From positions 1-64,000 of the forward strand of contig JAGMWG010000007.1 of assembly GCA_020744225.1 (NCBI GenBank): DNA of 64,000 nucleotides, written 5' to 3'. Shown here piece by piece: positions 6,915-17,888 of this stretch. A program made the position numbers and the translations under genes. Under the pieces are notes generated by a model that saw only the letters and a program-made list of their open reading frames with translations, did not search any database and had not been told where the DNA came from. Positions within the stretch are counted from its first letter, which is position 1; every line of letters starts with the position of its first letter. The DNA comes from Paraphoma chrysanthemicola (lineage: Eukaryota; Ascomycota; Dothideomycetes; Pleosporales; Phaeosphaeriaceae).

Positions 6915-9700
6915 ATACTCCTGCGCGTATTAAGAGTTTATACCTAGTCTAGAAAGATAAGAGGCTAAGAAACCTATTATAGTTATTAGAAGTGTTTAGG
7001 TTAAAGAGTTACTGTAGTGCAGGAAGATACTTTTTACTAATACTAATTACTATCTACTAATATATCTAGAAATGAAGTAGTATAGAGTACTCTAGAGTAG
7101 ACTCTTAAAGACACCTAGAGTAAGCAGCTAAGCTAAAATAAGCTGTAGAGTTACTGTGTATAGTAAATAGATGTAAATTAGTAGCTGCTGTTACGCTAAT
7201 TAGCTTTATCTATTAGGTAAGGAAATTGCTAAACGGCCTTATATAGGCTAAATAGAGAAAGAGCACTTACTTAATAATTAGACACAGAACTTAAATAATA
7301 AAGAAGAAGTTATTTAACTTTATACTAGCTTTGTTATATAAGAACACTAGTATTACTTATTCTTTATAAATAAAAATATTACGTAGCATAGTAGCTGTAT
7401 CTACCTATTAGATAACGCAGAGCTTTTCTTCTTATACTAGTATACTACTTATTAAGTAAATTCCTGTAAATAGAAGTCTTAGAAAGCAGTTACGTTACTT
7501 AAGATAAGCTACTACTTGTTTACAGCCATCGCTCTGTAAGGAAAATCTGCTCTTATCTAGTAAGAAAGCTTAACAACTAAGGTGTTTAAAGCTAGTCTAA
7601 AGCTAATTACGTAGCTCTCTTAGAAATAAATACTCTAATTAATGCTTTGCAATATTATCTTAAATCTTACTTAACTTAACTTTTAGCTACTAGTTAAATA
7701 TTAACTTACGTGCCTTCTGCTCTAACTTTGTAAGAAGAAGGTAGACTGTTTAACAGAATTCTTGCATAGTAATATAAGAGCTAGCAATCTTAAGCTTCTA
7801 GCTATTAAGCAACTAGGAAATATTAGTGCGCGCGCTCTTACGTTTTGTAATAGCTCTACTATATTAAAGACGTTTAATTAAGTATCTAATTAAAGAGAAA
7901 CTGCCTTGTTATAGGTACTTTAGCCGAATTTTAGTATAGAGTCGCTTCTCTTAGTCTAGGTATGTTACTTACGCAGGCTATAAGATTACTAGAGTTTTAT
8001 ATACCTATAAAGGTAAGGCATACTTAAGTAGAATAAGTCTCTCTATCTAGAGTAAGGTAAATAAGTATAGTGTATAGTTATACGCTGTACAGTAGACGAG
8101 CTCGTATAAATAAATTCTTAGAATATCTAAGAAATTAATAATAGCTTTGCCTTCTATAACACTATCTATAGATATATTAGTCTAAAATATAGCTAAGAGC
8201 TAAAATAGAGTCTCTAACAGGTTAGTTAAGAGGCTAGAAGTAATAAGAGAGAGTCTAGCTTTTATTCGTAACAGCGCTGTAAGACTAGTTTAGATATAGT
8301 CTATTATCTGTACCTAAGTAGTAGAGAGCTAAAGTCTGTATATCTTGTACGTATTCTAGCTAAAACGCTAACATACCTACTATAATTAGAAGATATAGTA
8401 GAGAAACTAGTTAAGGTATAAGTAGTATCTAGATTGTGTAGCCTATTACTAGAGTAGCTCAAATAAGTATACGTAGAAATGCTAGCTCTAGCTGCATAAC
8501 TAGCAACACATAACTTATAGTATGTGCACTAACGTCTCTTTGCACTAGTCTAGTATAAGTCTAGTAAGTTTAATTAGCTTCTGCAACCTTGCCTTAGAAG
8601 TAGAACAGCTAATTTACTCTATACAGTTCTAGAATTCTAGGTAAAAGTCTTTATCGCAGTAGGAGAGTATTGTTAATATAGATATAATTAAGTAAAGTAG
8701 CCTATACGCAAACTATTAGAGCTATTTGTAACTACGAAGTTAGTCTATGTTCTTATTATACTCTAACTTCTTACTAAGAGAAGTAGACTCTTGCGTCTTA
8801 TTAGTAAGTCGTGTCTCTTTCTTAGCCTCTATCTTAAGAAGAGTAACAGCTTTAGAGTCTAGTTCTCCTACGCGCAGGCTTTGTATACTAGTATATAGTT
8901 TAGTGCTTTACCTAGAATACGTTTAAGTCGTATCTATACGCTAATATTTACTTACATTACTCTTATATACTACTTATCGCTAAAGAGTATAAGATACGTT
9001 GCTTCTTTCTATCTTCTCTTCTCTTCTCTAGTGTACTTTTCTAAGGTAAGTCTAATAGGCAGCCTAGCTTACCTCTAAATAGGCGCAATATTTACAGTAG
9101 TAGCTAGAAATTAGTGTTGCTAAGAAGTCTAAAGATAGTAATCTATTAAGAAGTAGAACTACATCGCTATTAATTTGCGAGACAGAGAGATTCTAGTATT
9201 TAGCTACAATAGCCTTACATAAGCAGCCTAGAATATTATAATAGTCTTAGAGGTAGTTATGTAAGGTCTTAAGTAGGATTACGCTCTTGTAGAGGTAGTA
9301 GAGTAGGTATCTATATTGTAAGAGGTAGGTAATAATATTAAGTAGGAAAGATATATTAACCTAGTAGTTGCACGTTAGAAAAGGAAAACGTAATTAGGCA
9401 CCTAAACTAGAATAGCTCTACCTTAGTTATCTCTAAATTGCTAGTGTATATAGTCTAAGAGTATCGCATAGCAGCTGCAAAGTAGTAGAAATTAACTATA
9501 CATTATTGCGTTGTTAGGTAATAAGATAATAGCTTAAGTAAAGTGAAGGCGGATGTAATAAGGGAATAATTAAGACTTATTGTTAATCTTGTTTATTTCA
9601 CTTACACGGTTAGCACTACGCCTCTACTTTAATTATTTCCTCTGTAGTAGTAGAGTAAAACCTTTTAGCTTTAAGGCTTTATTTATACATAGTTAATTCT
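6915..9700. repeat. RIP-saturated AT-rich DNA, origin unresolved
   Basis: The stretch is dense in TA dinucleotides with almost no CA/TG, has stop codons in all frames, and holds no gene. It is continuous in texture with the helicase relic to its right and is probably degraded transposon or helicase C-terminus. I could not match a translated segment here to a family with confidence. A short less-mutated patch lies at about 9541-9640. Confidence 0.75.
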
Positions 9701-12700
9701 ACCTAATATAGACATCTTTCTATAGAGATCTCCTTAAAGTTTACCTTCTCTAGAGATAGCGCAGCTTAAAACAATATATTAGGTAATCTTATTATTGCTT
9801 TAGTGCTTGTAATAATAATTATAGTGCATTAACTATAATACTAGCCTTAAAGCAGTTAGCTTTAGGAGCTAAACTAAATCTAAGACTAAAAGTAGCGAAA
9901 ATAAAGTGCTAGTTTAGGAATTAGGCCTGTGTTAGAGTAGTCGTATAGATATAGGTAGCTAGCGTTTCTTCTACAACGTATACAATATTCCTAATAACTT
10001 ATACTACTATATTATATTGCCTTGTAACGTAATTAATAGAATTACAACTACTATTATTCTACTCTACTTAGCTTACGCTAGTAATATAAATAATAAACTC
10101 TTTCTACTACTAGTTAGTATTACTACTATAATAGAGCTTTCTCTTACTATAATTGCTGCTATAGCCTTCTATTACACGCTGCAGAACTTAGCTATTTTAC
10201 TTATTATCTGCTTTAACTATATAGTCATATTTATCTTTCTTAACTACCTCTATTAATTAATTCTTACCTTGTCTACCTTACTCTTAAATAGTGCACTCTT
10301 CTACTTCTTACTTCTTGTTTTCTTCTTCTCTCTATTATAAAATTCTAAAAACTAATACTACTTTGTGCTTAACTCTTAGAATTACTACCTCCTATCTACT
10401 ACAATACTAGCCTACTTTATAATTCTCTTTATATATATTATTCTAGCAATATATACTATATATTCTGCCTACTTATCTACAATAGCTGCGCTTATATTCT
10501 TCTTCTTCTATTTATTATTCTTATTCTCCTTCTCTATCTTAAACGCAGTAGCTCTACGTAAAAATTACTAGCTTATACTAATTATAATTTCGCAATATAC
10601 TGTAATTATTACTTTCTACTCTAATTCTACCTAGCTCTTCTACTTTAATACCTCGCAAAACCTCTTAGATATCTACTTACGCCTGTTAGAATCTACTAGC
10701 TACATATGTAACAAAACGGCCTTCTTCTCTTATACTATAGTCTCTAACTACTACTAGAACGGCAATACTAACTACACATACTATACTACTAATTTATTTA
10801 CTACGCGTAGTAAATATTAGTAGATAACCTTTACATTACTACTAATATTATATTTCTTATAGTACTGCGTTACTACATATACTATACTATCTTTAATACC
10901 TATATTACAGATTCTGCTCTTAATAGTATTACTATATTAAACGCTTACTAGCTTAGGCTATTATACTAGCTGTCTCTAAATAATATACTATAAAACAGCT
11001 AACTTCTCTTAAAACTTAATAATGCAGCCTATGTACTACTTAACTATCTCTTAGTCTAATTCTAAACAAGTTCTTAGCTTTAAAAACCTACCTTAGATAT
11101 TAGTATTTCTCTCTACTTACTTAAACAACTACTTCTCTCTATCTATAAGTATACGAGTGCAATAATCCTTTAAAAAATTCTACTTAAGCTACTTATTAGT
11201 TAGGTTATCTTATATACACTTTTACAGCACGCTAGGAATAGACTCTACGAGCTTATTACTAAATATTAACTCTTTTATTAATAACTACTAGCTCTTAGTT
11301 ACTAACTTATATACTATACTGCAGAACTACACTATATTAAACTGTAATTCCTTGTGTAATAACTTATTACTACCTACCTACTCTATATACCTACAGAACG
11401 TAGTGTTATAATAGATCTTTAAACTATATATCTACAAATTTAACATCTACTATATTAGCTTGTAGCTGCCTCGCACTATAAACTTATCTATTATCTTCTT
11501 TACAAACTGTAAATACCTCTTTAGCTAGCGTTATTATGAGCAGCTACTATTACTCTTATACGCGCTGTTGTTAAACTCGTTCTTATCTAACGCGTTCTTG
11601 TCTAATAGCTTAGACAACTCTAACACTTACTGCACTACTATAAATTAAGTAACCTTAATAACTACTAATAATATTAGTAGATACTACTTAGAGCCTTTCT
11701 ATCTATTCTCTTTAATACCTAATACTACTAATACACACACTAACAGGCTATTATACTCTTTACAGGTAATAGACTAGTTTAACAACGCGATGCAAAACTC
11801 TAAATATACCTTCTAGATTCTTAATAACTTCTTAAGCTTAATTAGCTTAGAGCTTTTAGTCTAATTGTGCTCTTCTTCTTCTACTTTCTCTCTTGTATTT
11901 ATAGCCTTATCTATCTTATCTATTATTTTCTTGTCTATTTCTCTTATCTTTCTATCTAGTATTTCTTCTTAGTTCTCTTTCTCTTCTTTCTCTTCTTCTA
12001 CACTTTACTTAGCCTATTTAATTAACGCTTCTTATACCTTTTACTACTACTGTATAAACTAATATACTAGGCTCTTCTACGTATACTTCTTCTGCATACG
12101 TGCAAAAAACATTAATATCTACTACTATAGCTACACGTACTTAATAATAGCGTCTTTGTCTATATACAGCTGCAACAGCTAGAACTACGTCTAGTGCTTC
12201 TTTGTTTAAATTACCTCTAACTACATAAACACGCTAATCTAGTTAATAACAGACGCCTAGCTAAATCGCGTTAACCTCTTTATAGCTGCCTAAATTACTT
12301 CTTTAATAGGCTTAGCCTTCTCTTTCTTTCTTAGATTAGGTTTAGTAATAGGCTCTTTAACGTATACTAACAAATTAAGCCTCTCTATATCTACTAAATA
12401 TAGTAACTACTGCGTCTGCTCTAACTACAAGTTTACCTCGTCTTTCTTACTATTCTAGATAGTGTTCTACACTCACTTTTTAATGCTCTCTTACGCCTTA
12501 GCTATCTACTTACCTACCTACGCCTATACAGCATTACTATTAACAGGAATAGGCTCTAGACTATCTACTAGACCTTTACTAAGTACATACACTTAGAAAT
12601 ACTGTAAACTATAGCAGCTGCTAAACAATCGCTAGTAATATACTTATGTATACTCTTATTCTATCTACGCCTACAACTTCTTCGCCTTAATTTAACTTAG

Positions 12701-13081
12701 TCGCCCGCGCTTCTTTCTTACTAACTATCTGTAATAGTTAATGTACTAATACTTCTTTATACTCTTAGTACTCTATAATACCTACTAACACTAACTTAGG
12801 TTTAATTAGCATAACAACTTATCCGCATATATAGGTAATTAGAGATAGAGCTCTACAATCTAGCTAAGTACTACAAACTTACTTAGGTATTATATAACGC
12901 CTGCCTAACTGCGCACCTCTAATTCTACTTTATTAGCTTCTTTACGTTTAATTGTATACTACTCCTACAAATAGCTCTTAATCTAATCTAGCTATACTAT
13001 ATACTAGCACTCCTTATATATAGCTACTCAATACTCTAGTACATAGTAGAAATATTAACACGCAATACTTGCTTCGGCCAT
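9700..13081 (-). pseudogene. RIP-destroyed OrsD-type RecQ-like helicase
   Basis: From an ATG at 13081 the minus strand keeps one reading frame for about 990 codons, to a Walker A relic at 10097-10114 (13081-10114 is a multiple of three). Stops are almost all TAA/TAG where C-to-T would change Q or W. Reading through them, the N-terminus shows the paired Cys/His signature of the OrsD (DUF3505) family (C-x2-C ... H, a second Cys pair, then a yf-v segment). The middle carries recognisable family segments such as CLEFCIALL-like and WPADS-like blocks. The helicase motif I reads TSSRKSLLF, that is TGGGKSLLF with G-to-A damage, followed by a V-V-V-I-P-L-like motif Ia. Fungal proteins of this type are often subtelomeric helicases. 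It is certainly dead; the family call rests on recall of conserved blocks. Confidence 0.75.
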
Positions 13082-13483
13082 ACTAACACGCTGTATCTCT
13101 TGTCTCTGCCACTTATTCTTTATTGTTGCTGCGTTTGTATCTCTCCTTCTCTAAATTATAGTAGCTAGCTATTTTCTGCTCAGTGCTTACGTCAGTCGCA
13201 CACGTTAACCCTTAGTCGTACCTGTTAATCCCCTTATTAACATAACCCTAACCTACAACACGCTCTTAACCTACTCTCTGCCACGCAAGTTAGGTTACTG
13301 CAAATCCTGTTAGTAGTGCAGCTCGCTAGCGCGATAAACATGTCCAAATTTGGAATCAATCCGCCAACAGAATCTAAATCCACCCTACCTTTGCAATAAT
13401 AATCTACCTTACCCCTAAATCTCAAATGTGCACGCCGTACGCGTAGTTTCTATCACTAACAAATTATTCTACCCTTATAACGG

Positions 13484-13650
13484 TAGATTTAGAGCCCTAG
13501 GATAGAGCCCTGGGATAGATTTAGAGCCCTGGGATAGAGCCCTGGGATAGAGCCCTGGGATAGAGCCCTGGGATAGAGCCCTGGGATAGATTTAGAGCCC
13601 TGGGATAGAGCCCTGGGATAGAGCCCTGGGATAGAGCCCTGGGATAGAGG
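13484..13650. repeat. 13-bp minisatellite, eleven units
   Basis: The array consists of AGAGCCCTGGGAT units starting at 13491, 13504, 13523, 13536, 13549, 13562, 13575, 13594, 13607, 13620 and 13633. Two units carry an extra AGATTT (after 13504 and 13575), 71 bp apart, indicating duplication of a five-unit block. Apparent ORFs on the minus strand here are only the repeat read as codons. Confidence 0.95.
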
Positions 13651-14261
13651 ATAACTGCCAAAATGCCTTTGAGGCAGCAGGGCTAGTCCCCCTAAACGCG
13701 CAGGTAGTGTTAGATCGCCTTGAAGTGCGGCTGCGTACCCCGCCAGAGCCCCTCCTCCCAGAGACGCCGTGGCAGTCAAAGACTGCAAGCAATACTCACG
13801 AGTTTGGATCTCAGTCAAAGCTTGTACGCGAGTCTTTTACGCGGTCGCCTGTTTCTGCGCAGACAGGCTTCTCTCAGCTTATAAAGGGAGCTGAACTCAT
13901 GCTGCACCAAAACGCGCTGCTTATTGCCCGTATTCACGAGGTTGAAGAGCAATTAGCAGTTATGACAAAGCGGAAATCGCGCAAAAGGAAGCAGATCCAG
14001 CACGGTGGGACTATGGAGTATGGGACTGCAGCAGCGCAGGCAGCTGCTGAGGCGTCTGCAGCGCCTCAGCGATCAAAGAGGGCTCGTGGTGGTGGTAATC
14101 AAGAACCAGCACAACTAGCTGTACGGCGCTGTGGGAACTGTGGCAGGACTGGGCACAACGCACGAACGTGTAAAAAGGATACAGAGGCATCCTCTGAATC
14201 AGATACTAGCACGATATACGCTGGCTCCTTGTTTGATAGCGATGAAATTGAAGATTTATAA
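13644..14261 (+). pseudogene. Pogo/Fot-type transposase, C-terminal fragment
   Basis: The frame opens directly out of the minisatellite with AFEAAGLVPLN..VVLDRL, the conserved block that follows the DDE core in fungal pogo (DDE1) transposases. It continues with a basic helix (KRKSRKRKQ) and a CCHC knuckle, CGNCGRTGHNARTC, before the stop at 14261. The DNA-binding and catalytic portions are missing; the minisatellite stands where they should be. There are no in-frame stops after 13644. A related knuckle occurs in the pogo element at 41-43 kb. Confidence 0.8.
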
Positions 14262-14267
14262 TACGTG

Positions 14268-14945
14268 TTGCTCGTGCCAAGGAAAAATGGCGGGTTCGCT
14301 GGTGTGGCGGGTTCGCTGGTGGAATACGTTATGGGCATGTTAGCAAACCATGTGGGCCATTCGCGACCTCTGAGCCACTCCGTGTTCTCGTCATGGTCCA
14401 GCTCGTCGTCCAAGGCCACTGAATGGCTTTGCTCGCTCAGCAAGCGGTGCTCCTCCTCCGTCTCCATGAGTATCAATGCCTCTTCTTCACTGCTCAGGTG
14501 ATCTTGAGAAACGTGCGGGCCGTGATAGACATCCATGCGCATTGGGGACGGCTGAATAGGTTCGGTCACCGTCCAGTATCTTGGGCTGTACTTTGTCCAC
14601 TTCTGCAGCGCACAAGCAAGCCTCGGTTTCTGTCGTAGGCAGTCTGGAGCGTTGATGCGATGCTCTTCCTTTGCGTGCCGTCTCATGCGGTCCCAACTTA
14701 TCGTCTTAAACGCCCAACAATCTACACAACTATAGTCTGCGACAGGAGGAGCGAGGTAGGAGAGCGGTGCAAGCCCATCCTTGCGGGGCTTGAGGTCCGT
14801 GATGTTTCGTGCAGTTGGCAATCCGTCAAATTGCGCTGCGGTCGTAGGCGAGCTGGCAACTTATGGTTGGCCCGTAAATGAGTGTCAAGGTTCTGGGAGG
14901 GGACTGCTACTCTGCAAGAGGTGCAGACGATTACACGTTCGCTGG
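14268..14945 (-). pseudogene. OrsD-like (DUF3505) N-terminal fragment
   Basis: On the minus strand, about 14945-14840 encodes VIVCTSCRVAV..LDTHLRANHKL. After a one-base frame disruption near 14835 the frame continues (to 14268) with YSCVDCWAF...MRRHAKEEH and then ALQKWTKYSPRYWTV. This is the double Cys2His2 signature plus the aromatic block of OrsD-type proteins, the same N-terminal layout as the RIP-damaged helicase at 13081 and in the same orientation, but with normal base composition. It stops where the pogo fragment begins, so only an N-terminal remnant is left. Two GGCGGGTTCGCTGGT direct repeats occur at 14288-14320. Confidence 0.6.
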
Positions 14946-15187
14946 CTACAAAAGTAAGCAGATTTAATGCTACAGCATTAATGTACTGTTGACATCTAAT
15001 ATTAGCAAGATATAGATCGGTGCGTCTAGGTTCACACGCACAGCAGGAGCTGCTATAGACTCCAAGGTTTCTACAATCCAGTCTGAAGCCATATCGACCC
15101 TATGCAGCTTGTTGAAACAAGATCGAGGACAATGTCAGAGATGCAATGAATGTTAAGAATAGGGTTGAGGTGCCATTCAAGGTTGAA
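14946..15187. other. Intergenic, nothing recognised
   Basis: I see no open frame with family resemblance and no tRNA-like fold between the OrsD-like fragment and the dispersed repeat. Confidence 0.5.
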
Positions 15188-15313
15188 GGGGTCGCACGGA
15201 TGTATAGCGCTATACCAAAGCAGGACAAAACGTATTGCGATCCGCAGGGTCGAATCACGCGATGCCTATTCTGTTTGAATCGCAGTGCGACTCGCAAAGC
15301 ATCATATACTAGG
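15188..15313 (+). repeat. Dispersed repeat, copy A
   Basis: This copy matches 24419-24545 in inverse orientation. Shared blocks include GTCGCACGGATG..TAGCGCTATACC, CAGGACAAA, TCCGATCCGCA-like and GCATCATATACTAGG. A second TATATACTAGGATA occurs at 15365-15378. It has no coding capacity and an unknown class (solo LTR, SINE or MITE remnant). Confidence 0.7.
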
Positions 15314-15379
15314 ATGCGCGATTGCCTAGGTAGGAAGTATCAGGGGTCGAGTACCACGAGGCATTATATACTAGGATAT

Positions 15380-16613
15380 CTACAAGTAACTTTCGCGCGT
15401 ACCCCGCTCCGCGCTTCGGTATACAGCATCGATCATCTTGTGGCGTAGAAGGGCATCTTCAAACGTAGTCACGCTGTGCCCATTTTCTGTTCCAATACCG
15501 GCCCATGCATCCCAAGCTTTGCCAACATTAAATGAAAGGTCGGGAGCTTGCTCAACCTCAACTTCTTCAACTTTATCATCCGTCGCTAGTTTGATCGTAG
15601 GCTGCCACATCTGAACAAAGCCATGACCTTTGCCACCCTCGAGGACAAGCGAAGCCTCAGTGCCGTTGATTTCCCAATAGAAGTCGCGACCAGTACGTGA
15701 CTGTTCAGGCGCATACGTTGCGTCTACTACACCACCACCGTTGGCTAGACGAGCAGTGATGCTAACGTAGTCATGGGCAGTCTTTTGTACTTTGCTCTTG
15801 GGTTTCCCGTCACTACCGAGCAAGTCGAGGTCAGGCCGGTGATTGGCAAGAGTAGCTGAGATATCCTTGATCTCACCGAGGACATAGCATAGTGCATCTA
15901 TAGCATGGCCGAAGGGAATTGTGACAAGGTTTGCTCCAGCTTCAATCGGGTAGCCGTAGAGGAAGCTCTCGTACGCTATGGGCCCGAAGATCCCACCCTG
16001 TTAAACGTAATGTCAGCAAAGGCTCGCTTGTAGTCGGGAAAGGGAGCTCCACTCACGTGGCCGTACAAAGTTGTACCAAGGATCTTGCCAAGCTTGCCTG
16101 AGGCAACAATCTCCTTTGCTTTCAGAATGGATGGGTTCTGACGTGCTTGAAGGCCGACCATAGTACGTACGCCCTTCGACTTAGCCAGCTGCACAAGCTC
16201 CTCTGCTTCCGACAAGTTACGAGCGAGTGGCCATTCTGAGAAAACGTCCTTGCCGGCCTCCAGCGCAGGCCTGATCAAGTCATAGTGCTCCGGAACGTTG
16301 ACACTAACTGCAATAATGTCGACGTTTAGATCGCAGGCAATTTTAGAAGGGCTGTCATACGTCGCGACGCCATCAAGTTTGTACTCTTTTGCAGCGGCTT
16401 CGGCTGATGCTTCAGAGCTGTTCTGAAGTGCGGTGATCTTGTAAAGGTCGGTCCTCTGGAAATATCCCAGATGACTTCGCGAAGCCCATGAACTAGAATA
16501 CAGTCAGTGCATGATTACCATGGTACTCTAAGATTCTCGACCGACCCTTTAGCCGAGAGGCCAATCAGGCCTACACGCTTCGGTATTCCGGTTAAATGCC
16601 CGCCTTGGGACAT
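15380..16613 (-). CDS. Gal80-like Gfo/Idh/MocA oxidoreductase
   Basis: The three-exon gene is 16613-16546, 16492-16057 and 15997-15380, giving 373 residues. Intron 1 (16493-16545) starts with the unusual GTCGGT but joins K-G-S-W-A exactly as the family demands and has a CACTGAC branch point. Intron 2 (15998-16056, GTGAGT..CAG, branch GCTGAC) restores YGH-GGIFGP. The protein begins with a Rossmann NAD(P)-binding motif (VGLIGLSAKGSWAS), has the EWPLARN loop in the place of the family EKP motif, and a C-terminal alpha/beta domain. Relatives include the galactose regulator Gal80 and sugar or polyol dehydrogenases, so the role could be enzymatic or regulatory. The frame is intact. Confidence 0.88.
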
Positions 16614-16889
16614 TTTTGGGGCTTTTATATTGTTATACTTTATTGATAGTGCCTATCTGCAATGGCGATGGTATCTTTTGGGAACTTGTTCTCTTTCTTT
16701 GTGACCTTATGCATGCGCTTTAAACTAATTGAAAGAAATTCGTGATTATCAATGGCTTTTGCACTGTGATTATCAATGACTTTTGCACTATGACATTGGC
16801 CATGGGTTGTGCAAGATGAGGGGCTGCTTGGTGTTGCGTATCCGCCGCAATTCGTCCGCACGGTGATTTTGATGAATTGAGATGGACGT
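16614..16889. other. Intergenic, upstream of the Gal80-like gene
   Basis: The stretch probably holds the promoter of the Gal80-like gene. A duplicated TTGCACT(A/G)TGA..TATCAATG motif occurs at 16748-16792. I see no gene. Confidence 0.4.
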
Positions 16890-17317
16890 TAACGTATTTC
16901 ACAAGCGAGCGCCGCGTACAAGCGAGCGCCGCACCCCAAAATACACCAAAAAACGCAGAAACGAGGCTTTAAGATCTCAACAACAACAATATAATAAGTC
17001 CTACAAATCTGACTTTAGTATTGTATATATATTTGCAGCCTACTAAGAAAGTATAAAGAATAGAGCCTTTGTCAGTTTCGAGCTATAAAACTTCAGCTCA
17101 GTTTTAGCCCCCAAATTGCTGTACTGTAACAGCAGCTAGATAATATTGCTTGAGATTAAAAATACCTTATCTGCGATAGTGTAAAATGGTACAGTAGAGT
17201 TTACAAGTAATATTATATTGTTGTTGTTGAGATCTCAAAGCATTGTTCTTGCGTTTTTTGGTGTATTTTGGGGTGCGGCGCTCGCTTGTACGCGGCGCTC
17301 GCTTGTGAACTACGTTA
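16890..17317. mobile_element. Pogo-type MITE with long terminal inverted repeats
   Basis: The two ends are inverted copies of about 100 bp: TAACGTA at 16890 and TACGTTA ending at 17317. Both carry two GCGAGCGCCGC motifs, then CACCCCAAAATACACC and the GATCTCAACAACAACAATATAAT block. TA dinucleotides at each end suit the TA target of pogo/Tc1 elements. The centre is AT-rich and non-coding. The outer TAACG..TT.ACAAGCGAG matches the pogo element at 41248-43070, its likely source of transposase. Confidence 0.92.
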
Positions 17318-17444
17318 TGCAAGCAAATTCAGATGTGTTGGGTTTTTTTCACTTTTGCTTTTGTCAGCGCACTGTGCAGCTAGATTGAGCTAAGGGCTGG
17401 TTGTAGGCGCAATTATGCATACCTGGCGGAATATCTTACTGTTG

Positions 17445-17523
17445 GTGACGGCGTAATGCCTGGAACGGCGTAATGCCCGGACAGCGCAACGCGCGCTCTG
17501 AACACTAAAATCGCGACAGCTAC
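17445..17523 (+). repeat. Direct repeat flanking the beta-propeller gene, copy 1
   Basis: It shares TGACGGCGT.AT.CC, GGACAGCGCAA.GC and TGAA..ACTAAAATCG with 19114-19178 in the same orientation. In this copy the first ACGGCGTAATGCC part is itself doubled. Class unknown. Confidence 0.6.
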
Positions 17524-17888
17524 ATGTGTACGGCATGGATTACCAGCGGGACATGAGTGAAACCCGAGTGTGAATTATGGAGGGGTACATTGGTTGTAGT
17601 GAAGAAGTGCGGAACTGAGTTCAAGGGTTCGAAGCGCATTGCGGGGTCCTCATCCGAGGCTATTCTGGCGCCACAGAATTCTTCGTAGGAGTCTAACTAA
17701 CTTACATCGTATTGTTTCTCCAGGGCTGGGAACGCGGGGGCTGTGAACAGAGTACAGCCGAGCAAATGGAAGGTTTGGCTATTCTTACACTCCAATCCGT
17801 TTCAAACCCACTTTCTACACGAAAAATCCGCTCACCACAGCGTTTCTATTAACTACCTACCACGCATCCGACTCGCTACACGTACACT

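Noticed and set aside
10017..10256. 79-codon plus-strand frame in the AT-rich block
   Set aside because: It is the reverse strand of the RIP-damaged helicase; AT-rich DNA read as I/L/Y codons.
13484..13650. Possible CRISPR-like array
   Set aside because: Units are contiguous with no unique spacers, and the genome is fungal.
13489..13818. Minus-strand frame with repeated GLYPRALSQGSIP
   Set aside because: It is the 13-bp minisatellite read through; no start context and no homology.
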